Source: Selaginella moellendorffii
Taxonomy: Eukaryota; Streptophyta; Lycopodiopsida; Selaginellales; Selaginellaceae
Direction of reading: 5' to 3'
Assembly: GCF_000143415.4 (NCBI RefSeq)
Contig: NW_003314291.1
Coordinates: 1,611,692-1,656,660, forward strand
DNA: 44,969 bases
In this document: positions 1 through 10,054 of the stretch, piece after piece
How positions within the stretch are numbered: position 1 is the stretch's first letter
How the letters are laid out: each line of letters starts with the position of its first letter
Translations under genes and position numbers: made by a program
Notes under the pieces: generated by a model
The model's database searches: none
What the model saw: only the letters and a program-made list of their open reading frames with translations
What the model was told of the DNA's origin: nothing

Positions 1-46
1 ACCAAGTAGGAGCTGGTACCATAGGCGAGAACCTTGGCAAGGGACC
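1..46 (+). mobile_element. LTR fragment (same family as 29407-29452)
   Basis: These bases match 29407-29452 almost exactly and match 41984-42022 in inverse orientation. In those places they lie inside an LTR about 85 bases before its 3' end and primer site. The match stops abruptly near base 47, where a Tat-like pol sequence begins, so this is a scrap joined to another element. Confidence 0.75.
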
Positions 47-47
47 T

Positions 48-2040
48 TGAAGAAGCCAAACTCCTTGAAGCTTACCCGGAGCTAAGAGCTTTTCAAGAAA
101 TCGATATACACTATGTACTACCAGTATAGGCTCAAGACCAGCACCACGACTTAAACTCGATGGACCAACCACTCTACTCTACAAAGCTACACGCTCAAAA
201 TCAACAAAGATTAAAGATAAAACAACAAAACGAGAAGCCAACTCTCAAGCCTGAACAATTACAATCTAAAGAATACAATATTCAGATTGATGATAATCCA
301 GCCCTACAAACTAGAAATGACGACTTTACACCCCGAATTAACCTCAATGAAGAAACTGAAGAACTCAATCTCGGACTTCAAGAAGATCCACACAACATAA
401 TCATTGCTGCAAATCTTGACAAAAACTTCAAGATCAAAGCTCAACAATTACTCATAACCTACAAGGACATTTTTGCCTGGTCATACAAAGATCTCAGGGG
501 AATACCACCGGAACTATGTACACATCGCATAAAGTTGCTACTAGGAACTCGACCAATTAAGCAAACAGCTTATCACATGAACCCAAACTTTGCTGATAAA
601 GTCAAAACAGAACTCAACAAATTATAAAATGCTAGATTTATTTACCCCATCAAGAATGCACAATGGTTGTCACCATTGGTTATCGTCCCGAAAAAGAACG
701 GCAAATTGCGAATTTGTGTCAATTACAAAAAGTTGAACGATGTGACGGAAAAAGACTCATTTCCCATACCATTCTCAGACGAGATACTCGACGCAGTTGC
801 AGGACATGAGATGTACTCGTTCCTCGACGGATTTTCGGGATATAATCAAGTTCACATAGCGCCCGAAGATCAATACAAGACTGCCTTCATAAGTCCATGG
901 GGCGCATATGCATACTCCCGAATGCCATTCAGATTAACGAATGCACCATTTACTTTTCAACGGATAATTACCGACACCTTTCAAGAATACTTGACTGATT
1001 TTATGCACGACTTCATGGATGACTTCAGCATTTTTGGAGCAAAAGAAAAACAGCTTGAATACTTAGAAAAGTGTTTCATTAAATGTCGACAAAACCAAGT
1101 TGCACTTAATCCAAAAAAGTGTATTTTCTTTGTCAAATCAGGAATATTCCTTGGCCATGTCGTTTGTAAAGACGGAATTCTCATTGACAAAGCAAAAACA
1201 GAGGTTATCGTCAAAATGACTCCACCCATGGATTTAAGTTTGCGAAGATTTCTCGGAAAAATGGGTTACCATAGACGTTTTATTCAAGACTATGCAAAGA
1301 TTGCTAAACCGCTCACAGAGCTACTGAAGAAATCTCAAGTTTACGCATGGACACAAGATTGCCAATTGGCCTTTGACACACTTAAGGATAAGCTTACAAA
1401 AGCCCCCATACTGGTTCAACCAGATTGGACATAGGAATTCATTGTACAAGTACATGCATCTGATTATGCACTTGGAGCTATACTTTGCCAGAGAAAAGCT
1501 GATAATAGAGACCATCCAATATACTATGCAAGCCGCAGACTTTCCCCGCCAGAGATGAACTATACAACCACAGAAAAAGAGGTATTAGGAATGGTCTATG
1601 CACTCACCAAATTTCGACATTACCTCCTTTCAAACAAAGTCAAGATCATGGTTGATCACCAAGTGCTCTTACACTTACTCAACAAGACAATACTCACTGG
1701 AAGAATCGCGAGATGGTTTCTTCTACTTCAAGAATTCAACTTTGAGATTATTCACAAGCCAGGCAAACAACATACACAGGCTGATCATCTTAGTCGATTT
1801 ACCACAGGGGAACAAGTCACGAAAACTAACGATGACTTACCTGATTCACAACTTTTTAAGGTCACAACTCAAGGCATGCTCCAAGATATTTACAAGTTCT
1901 TGACGACAACCAAGATTCCAAATCACTACTTCACAAATGATCAAAGAAAACAATTCGTCTTGAGGACACGACGATATTCAGTCGTGGGAGGCAAACTATA
2001 TAAGCTTGGACATAACAACATCTTGAGTAGGAAAATGCAA
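48..2040 (+). pseudogene. Tat-like Ty3/gypsy pol remnant (RT + RNase H, integrase lost)
   Basis: One reading frame from 160 to about 2036 encodes reverse transcriptase and RNase H. The segment DIFAWSYKDLRGIPPELCTH (near 466-525) is the conserved stretch before RT in Tat/Athila-type elements. RT shows YSFLDGFSGYNQ and the FMDD catalytic box (about 1012-1026). The RNase H keeps its acidic set in HASDYALGAIL, TEKEVLGMV, VDHQ and QADHLSR. Two in-frame stops break it: TAA 625-627 and TAG 1432-1434; the frame is unchanged across both, so each is a point nonsense mutation. The integrase is missing: after a short start of the H2C2 region the match ends near 2036. I see no gag, protease or LTR belonging to it. 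Dead copy; lineage assignment is from motif recognition only. Confidence 0.85.
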
Positions 2041-2190
2041 GGCTCAACAAGGAGCTGCTCGCAACAAAAGAAAGAATTCATGCACTCGAGGAAGCAGCTC
2101 AGACTTATGAAGAGGAGGAAGAGGAGGAGGAACCACATGAGGGAACGACTACCCATGATGCAGCGATGGAGCAGTGACTGCGGGACGTAG
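2041..2190 (+). other. Foreign acidic coding scrap fused to pol remnant
   Basis: From 2043 a different frame is open to a TGA near 2175 and would give a charged, Glu-rich helical segment (ELLATKERIHALEEAAQ, then eight Glu in a row). It is not in the pol frame and does not resemble integrase. It may be a piece of a gag or of a coiled-coil protein. It marks a chimeric junction rather than a gene. Confidence 0.4.
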
Positions 2191-3386
2191 CACAAGGCAG
2201 TCGTGGGAGAGTGGGGAAGGGAGAAAAAGAAAAGCTCAAGGATTCAAGCTTAAGAAAGTAAACTTGAAAGGTTCAAGGTTAGGATTGTATTAATACAAAA
2301 TATATTGCAATACATTGTCATTCTGCCTATCTCTTTGGCTCTTCATGGCAATGGCAATGTCTTACTTACCCACCGCCTTCAAGGGATCAAAGGCGTGGGA
2401 CTAGCACCTTCAAGCACATGTTCACAGTCTCTACTTGGTTTGGCACAAGCAAGTAAGTGCATTCTTCTCGTAGTGTAGTTTTAGATTTAGGGACTAGTTT
2501 AGATTTGAAACTCCTAGGAAGATCTTGTGTGGATGTTTCCCTCCCAGTTTAGAGATTTCAGGAGTTTTCACTTGCACTTGCTAGTATCAAGAACCCCCAT
2601 GTATTGAGACTAGTCCCTCAATATCGCTAGATGATAGCTTACCATGTCTACCAAACACTGTCGCTATCATGCCCTTTATGTTAGTCCCATTTCGGACCTA
2701 AATGCTATTTATGGAAAGTGTCTAGATTTGCTCATATGGCATGTCTATGGAATGTAGAGATCGGCCTGAACACAATGGTGTTCGTCTCGTGTCCAAATTC
2801 GCAATCTAACACCATTCCATATAGAAGGGGCTGTGGGGGGTTCCAAATGTATAGTAGGGATAGTGGGTAGGTCGGGCATGGCCGACCAACCTGAGGCATA
2901 GTTTAGCTCTTGCTTGCGTGCCTATCCTTGTTTTGCATCCGGCTTGGGTTTAAGCCCAAGTTCCATTCCATGCTAGCTGGTGGAGTATCCATGTCCTCAC
3001 GTTAGGCCACCGGTATGCCAAAATAGTGCCAGACTCTATTTGGCTCCGTTTTGCATGCTGGTCCTAGCATTGGGATGGTGGTTGCTCTAGAACTGTTCTA
3101 AGTCGCTCCGGGCTCTTGTCCCTTCACTCCTTGGGCTGTATGCTCGAGAGTTGCTCCGTGGTTCGGTTTCGACACTCCTTGGCTTCATGTTTGGGAGTTT
3201 GGCACTGTTCCTTCGTTCAATGGCCCAAGGCCTTGAACCTTAGGTTCCACACCACTGTCCTTTGGACACATGGCATATGACATGTGGCATGTGTCACATG
3301 GCATAAAGAGGGTTTAGGTTCCACTTCGTGGTGTTATCCTATGGTAAATCACCATAGGATAAAGGGTCAAAACCACGTGTGCTACA
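2191..3386 (+). mobile_element. Probable LTR of an old chromovirus (5' boundary unresolved)
   Basis: No gene in this stretch. The right edge is supported: the sequence ends GTGCTACA at 3386 and is followed within two bases by a primer-site sequence. The part at 2829-2870 (GGGGTTCCAAATGTATAGTA and following) resembles 28808-28840 in another LTR of this window, so it shares a module with that LTR family. A TATA-like CATAAAGAGGG lies near 3302. I could not find the left terminus. Confidence 0.5.
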
Positions 3387-3388
3387 TT

Positions 3389-3400
3389 TAGTATCAGAGC
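3389..3400 (+). promoter_or_regulatory. Primer-binding site, tRNA-iMet type (one mismatch)
   Basis: TAGTATCAGAGC differs by one base from TGGTATCAGAGC, the plant initiator-Met primer site, and lies two bases after the LTR end. The G-to-A change fits cytosine deamination on the other strand. Confidence 0.7.
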
Positions 3401-3562
3401 TTCATGCTTGTGATTTCCTGGAGAATACGCAAGATAAGCTTAAGTTGGCAAAGTTGAATATGAGGCAAGCTCAAGATCGAGACAAAAGATTGCCTAATGA
3501 GCATTGTCGTCATCAAGAGTACAAAGTTGGTCATAAAGTTTTCTTTAAGCTGTCAAATGCAC

Positions 3563-3795
3563 TGTTATGATCCGGCGCAAAAAGACAAAGATCTCGTTGC
3601 CCTAGACTATGCTACGCCACCTCTTGAGGTTCCTCACCACCCAACCACCCCCGAGCTACCTCAAAAGCTCCACTGCGCCGCCGCTCCACTGTGAGCCCTA
3701 GGGTAGGTTAAGTCCCTTACCCTAACATGCCTTAATATACCCTTGAGCCTCCCTTTGACCGACGTTGACCACGTAGTCAAAACTGGCGCCTAACA
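3563..3795 (-). repeat. 3' LTR of the young element
   Basis: Direct repeat of 8246-8478 with one mismatch; termini TGTTA...TAACA are inverted. Being on the minus strand, this left copy is the 3' LTR. Confidence 0.95.
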
Positions 3796-3808
3796 ATTCT
3801 TCCCCCCC
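3796..3808 (-). promoter_or_regulatory. Polypurine tract
   Basis: On the minus strand the bases just before the 3' LTR read GGGGGGGAAGAAT, a standard plus-strand primer tract directly adjoining the LTR. Confidence 0.85.
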
Positions 3809-3869
3809 AACAAAGTCCTTGTCCCAAGGACGAGTTGTACCGGTGATCACCCTTTCTGGGGAATCCTGC

Positions 3870-6800
3870 TCAAGCTCCTGGTCCATCTTCCACAGCCGTA
3901 TACATCAAGGAGGCATTGGGCCCGTCACTCCGAGATAGTACACCTTTCAACTGGCTGACATAAAATACCGGATGAATTTTCACCCCAGCTGGCAGCCGCA
4001 CCCGATAAGCCGCTTTACCAATGCGCTCCAGCACTTCATATGGACCAGCATATCGATGGGAGAGTTTATCACTCTTCCCTATCCGTAAAGGCACCAAGGT
4101 GTTCCGCCGCTCACTTGACGGAAAGATCACTCGCACGAAGACGAGATCACCCACCTTATATTCCCGGAATTGGCGATGCTCATTAGCAAACTTCTCCGCT
4201 CTATCCTGAGCTGCTTGCAAATTCCGTTTGCATACCACCAGAATCTCATCAAGTTCTGTGGCCAGATCAGTTGCCTCGGAATCAAGCTTTTCTTGAACGT
4301 CCTTACTCAAATGCAATCCCAACTCCACCGCTGTTCGAGGATGCCTTCCAAACATCGCAAAGTAAGGACTTAGCTTGGTTCCACTGTGTTGGCTATTGTT
4401 GTAAGCAAATTGCACCAACGGAAGATATAAATCCCACTGTCCTTGCCTTTGACCAATGCTACAACGTAGCATATCCTCCACCACCTGATTCACACGCTCA
4501 GTTTGCCCATCCATCTGAGGATGATCTCCACTCGAGAGTTTCAAAGTCACTTGCATAGCCTTTGCAAAGCTTTTCCAAAATCCACTGGTGAACTTTGAAT
4601 CTCGATCACTAATGATGTCCTCCGGCAAACCAAAATCAGGAAAAACCTTCTCCAAGTAAACCGCAGCCAAGTCTGAGGCAGTGACAGTCTTCCGAAGAGC
4701 CAACAACCGCACATACTTCGTCAACCGATCTACTATGACCCATACTTGCTCCTTTTGCCTCTGTGTTCGTGGCAAACAAGTGATGAAGTCCATAGAGATA
4801 CTACACCAACGGCTCTGAGGAATAGGTAAAGGTTGCAAAAGTCCCCCCGGCTTCTCCCGTGGCACCTTAACCCGCTGACAAAGCTCGCATGATTTACAAT
4901 ACTTGAGGATATCAGCCTTCATATTCCTCCAATAAAAGTTGCGCTTAATCAACTCATACGTCTTCTTCCCCCCAAAATGACCGGCCTCTGGACGATCATG
5001 ATAGTGGAATAAAACTTGAGTAATTAACGCATCCACCCGTGGCAAATAGACACGGCCATTGTAGTAGAGAATCCCATCCACCAATGAGAAAGGAGCTTCC
5101 ATCTGGTCTCGCAAAGAGGCCACCTCAGCATCCTGAGCCTGAGCATGCTCAACCAACTGCCCAAACTCGCTGACCACCTTACTCAAATGATGACAAAATC
5201 GTGTTCGTAACATCGTCACATGACGAACACGAGATAAAGCATCCGCCACCACATTTGATTTTCCCGGACGATGCTCAATAGGAAACTCCCCAAACTCCAT
5301 GAGTTTGACCATCCAACGAGCTTGCCTAGTGTTCAACTCCTTCTGTGTGAAAAGATACACAAGTGGTTTGTGATCTGTCAACACCACGAACACTGCACCA
5401 TAAAGATAGTGCCGCCACGTCCGCAAAGCATGAACAATAGAGAGTAACTCTTGCTCATATGTGGAATAGCGTTGCTCCGTGGAATTCAAAGTTCGACTCT
5501 CATATGCAATAGGCTGTCCCTCTTGCATGAGAACTCCTCCCAGTGCATAACCACTCGCATCGCATGTCACCTCGTAAGGTTTCGATGGATCAGCAATGCG
5601 AAGCACTGGAGCCTTGATCAACAATCGTTTCAGCGCCACAAAACTCTCCTCTTGTGGCGTCTTCCACTCGAATGGCACATTCTTGCGTAACAACCGCGTC
5701 AATGGAATAGCCACCTCTGCAAACTTATGCTGGAAACATCGGTAGTAACTAGCCATACCAAGAAAACTGCGCAACTCGGCCACTGTAGTCGGTGTAGGCC
5801 AGTTTTCCACCACAGCCACCTTCCTTGGATCCGTCTTGACACCCTTAGATGTCACAATATGGCCTAGATATTCCACCTCCGACTTTGCAAATTCACATTT
5901 GCTCTTCTTCGCATAAAGTTTGCTGTCTCGAAGTAACAAAAGAACCTTGCGCAAATGCACCCTATGCTCCTCCATATTCTTGCTAAAAACAAGAATATCG
6001 TCCAAGAAAATCTCCACAAACTCATGAAGATAACGCCCAAAGACCTCCGTCATCAACCGAGTAAATGTGGCCGGTGCATTCGTCAAACCAAATGGCATAA
6101 CTGTAAACTCAAAATGTCCGAAGCTTGTGTTGAATGCCGTCTTGGAGATAGATGCATCATCCATTGCAATCTGATGATATCCACTCCTCAGATCAATCTT
6201 GGTAAACACTCGTGCTTCACCAAGCTTGTCTAGGATATCATCCACACGTGGCATCGGCATCTTGTCCTTCACTGTCTTCTTGTTTAAAGCACGGTAGTCA
6301 ATACACATCCGCATTGAACCGTCCTTCTTCTTCACAAGCAAGACCGGAGCACCAAACGGAGACTTACTTGGCTGAATAAATCCAAACTCAAGTAACTCCT
6401 TGACTTGTCGCTGAACTTCTTGCTCCTCCGCATAACTTAACCGAAATGGACGCCGGTAAATTGGCCGCGTCCCCGGCTCCAATGTAATTCCATGCTCCAC
6501 ACCTCGTAATGGAGGCAATCCATGAGGAAGTTCAGATGGAAAAACATCAAAAAACTCGTCGAGTACATCCCGTACTGCTGCTTCTCCCCCACACGTGCCT
6601 TGGTCACCCAAGTCACGAACAAACAGCAAGTAACTCGAAAGTGCTTTTCCATTACGACAAGCCCGCTTCAAAGATGTAGCAGAGAGCATAACAACTAGTG
6701 GTTGAACGCCCTCGCCAAACCACACATCTTTAACTCCACCATACTCCAGCGAGATACGCTTAATGCTCCACTTTATCTCTGGATCCACCTTCACCAACCA

Positions 6801-8222
6801 TGGCATCCCAAGAATGAGATCCACATGATGGATATCCGCGAGATAAAAAGTCTCCACAAGTGTGGTTTTGCCAACCAACACTTCCAGCCCCTCGACACAA
6901 GCATCGAAATGCTGAGCAGAGGTAGCTGCACCTTCCACTGTGTATGGAAGAACTCCACGTGTGTTCAGGCGATGCTCCGCAACAAACTTTGCCGAAACAA
7001 AGTTGTCATCGCTCCCACTATCCAGTAAAATCTGCACTGGATTGCCACGGAACATGCCCTCCAGCATTAAAGCTGATTCACGCGTATCCTCAAGCTCCAT
7101 CTTGTTCCACACACAGTTGAGCTGACGAGCAACGATCGAAAGTCGCTTCCTCCGACCGGAATGGTCGTTCTCCTCCTCCTCACGCTGCAAAGTTTGCAAC
7201 TTTTTAGTATCGGACTTACCGTGAGAAGAAGATTGGCCATTCTTCTTGTCCTGCTGCTTGTTCTTCAACTGCGGACAATCAGCCTTGTAGTGTCCAAGTT
7301 CGCCGCAATGATGACAACCCTGTCTATAATTCTTCACAAAGAACTTCTGCTTCTTGGACCCCTTTGCATCCGAGGTAGTCACCACCGACTTCAACTTGTG
7401 ATGCTTGTTCCCATCCTTGTGTCCACGGCAATCATCACGACGATTCTCGACAGAAGGACTCCGCGAACGCTTGCGAGACTTGTGCTTGTCATTATCAAGT
7501 CGACGAGCCGCATCAAAGAGCTCCTCCAAACTCTTTGTAGGCTGAGAATGACGCAAGTGTTGCCGCATGCTCTCACTATGTAGGCCATCAATGAAGTAGG
7601 ATTTGTTCTGATCTGGATCCTTCGTTGGAACACGACTAATCAAGCGAGTAAGCTTCTCAATATAATCCCCAAGCGTCATTTTCCCTTGCTGGAAATGGCG
7701 AAGTTCTGTACGAGCATTCTCCACGTCGTAATGAGGGGCAAAACGTAAACGGAAAGCAGCCTCAAACTCATCCATGGTAGATACTGGTGATTTCTTATCC
7801 GCAACACGGGACTCCTCAAGCCAATTCCACCATCGAAGACCCGCATCACGCAAAACCATCGGAATAGCCACTAAAGCCTCTGCATCTGGAGTTCCTCTAG
7901 CAGCCAAAAACTTCTTCACATTGGCTAGCCAAGCAAGACACTCGTCCACACCACCATCACCGGAAAAGGTTGGAATCTTGAGTCGATCTACCAAAGAAGG
8001 CTTACTTGGAGTGCTACCCCGTCCAGCCTCGAGTGCCTCAACACGCCCACGCATGGTATCCATCATGCCATGCATCTCGTCTTGCATCTCTTGCTGATTT
8101 TTATTAAGGGCTCGCAGCTCATGAACCACATCTTGAATGGTCCAAATCTCCGCAGCTTCGTCGGCACCATCGTCGGCACCACCATCGATGATAGGATTCC
8201 AGCGTTCAGCTTGGTCGGCCAT
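3870..8222 (-). CDS. Ty3/gypsy gag-pol polyprotein, intact frame
   Basis: Self-replication polyprotein of an LTR retrotransposon, 1450 codons from the first ATG (8220-8222), which lies 11 bases past the primer site. Order: gag capsid-like region (about residues 85-230); basic linker; CCHC zinc knuckle CHHCGELGHYKADC (about 300-316); aspartic protease LLDSGSDDNF (about 400); RT with FLDDILVF (about 740); RNase H starting TCDASGYALGG (about 884), with TDHKPL and ADALSR; integrase H2C2 zinc finger (about 1070-1114); and the DDE core with Asp in MDFITCLP, Asp in SDRDSKF and Glu in QTERVN (about 1143, 1205, 1241). The C-terminus has IHPVFYVSQLK but stops about 25 residues later, so the chromodomain expected for a chromovirus is absent. 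All catalytic residues I checked are present and no stop interrupts the frame. Confidence 0.95.
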   Translation of the reverse strand: MADQAERWNPIIDGGADDGADEAAEIWTIQDVVHELRALNKNQQEMQDEMHGMMDTMRGRVEALEAGRGSTPSKPSLVDRLKIPTFSGDGGVDECLAWLANVKKFLAARGTPDAEALVAIPMVLRDAGLRWWNWLEESRVADKKSPVSTMDEFEAAFRLRFAPHYDVENARTELRHFQQGKMTLGDYIEKLTRLISRVPTKDPDQNKSYFIDGLHSESMRQHLRHSQPTKSLEELFDAARRLDNDKHKSRKRSRSPSVENRRDDCRGHKDGNKHHKLKSVVTTSDAKGSKKQKFFVKNYRQGCHHCGELGHYKADCPQLKNKQQDKKNGQSSSHGKSDTKKLQTLQREEEENDHSGRRKRLSIVARQLNCVWNKMELEDTRESALMLEGMFRGNPVQILLDSGSDDNFVSAKFVAEHRLNTRGVLPYTVEGAATSAQHFDACVEGLEVLVGKTTLVETFYLADIHHVDLILGMPWLVKVDPEIKWSIKRISLEYGGVKDVWFGEGVQPLVVMLSATSLKRACRNGKALSSYLLFVRDLGDQGTCGGEAAVRDVLDEFFDVFPSELPHGLPPLRGVEHGITLEPGTRPIYRRPFRLSYAEEQEVQRQVKELLEFGFIQPSKSPFGAPVLLVKKKDGSMRMCIDYRALNKKTVKDKMPMPRVDDILDKLGEARVFTKIDLRSGYHQIAMDDASISKTAFNTSFGHFEFTVMPFGLTNAPATFTRLMTEVFGRYLHEFVEIFLDDILVFSKNMEEHRVHLRKVLLLLRDSKLYAKKSKCEFAKSEVEYLGHIVTSKGVKTDPRKVAVVENWPTPTTVAELRSFLGMASYYRCFQHKFAEVAIPLTRLLRKNVPFEWKTPQEESFVALKRLLIKAPVLRIADPSKPYEVTCDASGYALGGVLMQEGQPIAYESRTLNSTEQRYSTYEQELLSIVHALRTWRHYLYGAVFVVLTDHKPLVYLFTQKELNTRQARWMVKLMEFGEFPIEHRPGKSNVVADALSRVRHVTMLRTRFCHHLSKVVSEFGQLVEHAQAQDAEVASLRDQMEAPFSLVDGILYYNGRVYLPRVDALITQVLFHYHDRPEAGHFGGKKTYELIKRNFYWRNMKADILKYCKSCELCQRVKVPREKPGGLLQPLPIPQSRWCSISMDFITCLPRTQRQKEQVWVIVDRLTKYVRLLALRKTVTASDLAAVYLEKVFPDFGLPEDIISDRDSKFTSGFWKSFAKAMQVTLKLSSGDHPQMDGQTERVNQVVEDMLRCSIGQRQGQWDLYLPLVQFAYNNSQHSGTKLSPYFAMFGRHPRTAVELGLHLSKDVQEKLDSEATDLATELDEILVVCKRNLQAAQDRAEKFANEHRQFREYKVGDLVFVRVIFPSSERRNTLVPLRIGKSDKLSHRYAGPYEVLERIGKAAYRVRLPAGVKIHPVFYVSQLKGVLSRSDGPNASLMYTAVEDGPGA

Positions 8223-8232
8223 CGCAACCAAT

Positions 8233-8244
8233 CCTCTGATACCA
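8233..8244 (-). promoter_or_regulatory. Primer-binding site, tRNA-iMet
   Basis: The minus strand reads TGGTATCAGAGG one base after the 5' LTR, matching the initiator-Met primer site except for the last base. Confidence 0.9.
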
Positions 8245-8245
8245 A

Positions 8246-8478
8246 TGTTATGATCCGGCGCAAAAAGACAAAGATCTCGTTGCCCTAGACTATGCTACGC
8301 CACCTCTTGAGGTTCCTCACCACCCAACCACCCCCGAGCTACCTCAAAAGCTCCACTGCGCCGCCGCTCCACTGTGAGCCCTAGGGTAGGTTAAGTCCCT
8401 TACCCTAACATGCCTTAATATACCCTTGAGCCTCCCTTTGACCGACGTTGACCACGTAGTCAAAGCTGGCGCCTAACA
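8246..8478 (-). repeat. 5' LTR of the young element
   Basis: Direct repeat of 3563-3795. It adjoins the primer site on the minus strand, so it is the 5' LTR and would carry the promoter. Confidence 0.95.
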
Positions 8479-8881
8479 TGCACAATGGTTTTTTGAAAGG
8501 AGGTTGTCTCCACGATATTGTGGGCCTTGGACAATTTTATAGTGTGTGGGAGATCTTGTATACACTTTGGACTTGCCAACTAGTTTGAAGATTCATCTAA
8601 CATTCCATGTGAGCAAGCTTAAAGTGTGTTTGCACTCTAGTGATATCATGGATCAATGCATTATCCAGGTCCTAGAGATTGATTGTGAGAAGGCTGGTTT
8701 GACCAATATTTTTGCTTAAATATTGATGAAAATATGCCAAAAAATAATTAGAGAGTTGTTAGTTTAGTGAAATGGTTATTCTATGGACGAAGCTACATAA
8801 GAAACTGAGGATGATATGAAAAGAGTGTTTCCAAGTTTTGGTTATGACTTGGATGACATTCCTAAGGAAAGGGAGGATTGA

Positions 8882-10049
8882 GTTCTATAGCTGTATTACT
8901 ATATAATTTGAGCTATTTATTTTGTTTTTATTCTTTTGTTTCTATGACCATATTGTCATGTTATTTTGCTTTTTTTCTTTCATGGCTGTTTGTCGCAACG
9001 TTGATGTTGCTGTTTGCACATCTTTTCTCCATGGCTATATTGCCTTGGACTCCCTTCATATGAGGCTCATTTAACTTTTTGAGGCTGCCATATGTGGCTA
9101 GGTCATAAGGGAGGGGAAAATGACATGAACCATAGGAATATTCTAAGAATATTCTATAGTGTGGGATTTAAGGCCATTCCATAACTACCACACCACCAAA
9201 ATCTTAATTATTATAGTTGAGGTGGGATCAACATATGTAGGAGCCATAGAATCAGTTAGAGGAGGTATATATGAAAGTTTTAGAGAATAAAACAGCATAA
9301 TACCAAAGCTTTCCTTCACTCTGTGAGCAATAATAATGCCATTATCGAAAGTGGTAGCATAATATCCTCTCACAAAGGTCCAATAGAACTGCAAACATTG
9401 ATAAAACAATTTTATTTGATGGGCTTATACATGTTAGGATCCATACAAACAAGCAAATCCTTAACTTGTTTTCCAAATTAATTTGCCATCTTATCATATT
9501 GTTGCCACAATTTCAAGAAATCATCCATAGAGGCAACCTCATTTGTATGGGGTAGAAAATCTTATTGAAAACCATATAAGACAAATTGGATGATGGATTT
9601 GGAGATAGTGTTAATCATAGTGCAACATTTCTTTGAAAATAGGGAGGAAACTCTTGAAGCTTGGCAACATCATCCCATCTATTGTATTTTGAAACTTAGT
9701 AACATCATTCCATCTATTGTATCTTGAAGCTTGAGAAAAACTTTTAATCACTATTTTATCCCCATTCCCAAAATTATAAGGATTCATAATAGCAATATGT
9801 TAAAATCTCATCCCATAATTATATATGTTACACTCATCTCCCTTTTAGAATGTTAATATCCTCATGCTAAGGGGAATCAACACCTTTATTTCCATATTAA
9901 ATCCACCCCCATTTAGACATGTTAATATCCTCATACCAAAGGGACATTTATCTCTTTTATTCTAAATCAACCAAAATAGGGGTAAGTGTTTAATGAAAGA
10001 TCCCTTAGTAACTATTTTATCCCTATTTATCTTCTAAGGTTTTAAAGAT
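8882..10049. other. AT-rich non-coding stretch, probable old 3' LTR at its left
   Basis: No supportable gene. A purine run AAGGGAGGGGAAAA at 9107-9120, followed by TGACATG at 9121, looks like a polypurine tract and LTR start belonging to the chromovirus relic that ends at 8881, but I cannot find a partner LTR. Two short internal duplications are visible: CATCATCCCATCTATTGTAT near 9668 recurs near 9704 (one base changed), and GTTAATATCCTCAT near 9852 recurs near 9921. Confidence 0.5.
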
Positions 10050-10054
10050 TCATG

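Larger units (their letters stand above)
3563..8478 (-). mobile_element. Complete young Ty3/gypsy LTR retrotransposon
   Basis: Two 233-bp direct LTRs (3563-3795 and 8246-8478) start TGTTATG and end CCTAACA. By eye they differ at one base (A at 3780, G at 8465). A 5-bp target duplication TGCAC flanks the element (3558-3562 and 8479-8483). Read on the minus strand, a tRNA-iMet primer site follows the 5' LTR and a G-rich purine tract precedes the 3' LTR. The single open gag-pol frame has no stop. Near-identical LTRs plus an open polyprotein indicate a recent insertion that may still be competent. It landed in the integrase tail of an older chromovirus. Confidence 0.95.
3401..8881 (+). pseudogene. 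Chromovirus integrase tail and chromodomain remnant, split by an insertion
   Basis: 3418-3562 encodes an integrase C-terminal stretch (QAQDRDKRLPNEH..., then YKVGHKVFFKLSNA). It resumes at 8484 with the classic continuation, a PxYxGPW-like segment and a FHVSKLK-like stretch near 8600, then a chromodomain-type end (MKRVFPSFGYDLDDIPKERE, 8817-8876) closing at TGA 8879-8881. The central 4.9 kb is a separate element (3563-8478). The primer site at 3389 runs almost directly into the integrase tail, so nearly all of gag and pol was already deleted. Several stops and frame changes occur in 8484-8810. This is a non-functional relic. Confidence 0.75.

Noticed and set aside
8878-9063. Plus-strand hydrophobic ORF of 61 codons
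   Set aside because: Lies past the stop of the chromovirus relic in AT-rich DNA with no start context or homologous motif; hydrophobicity follows from T-rich composition.
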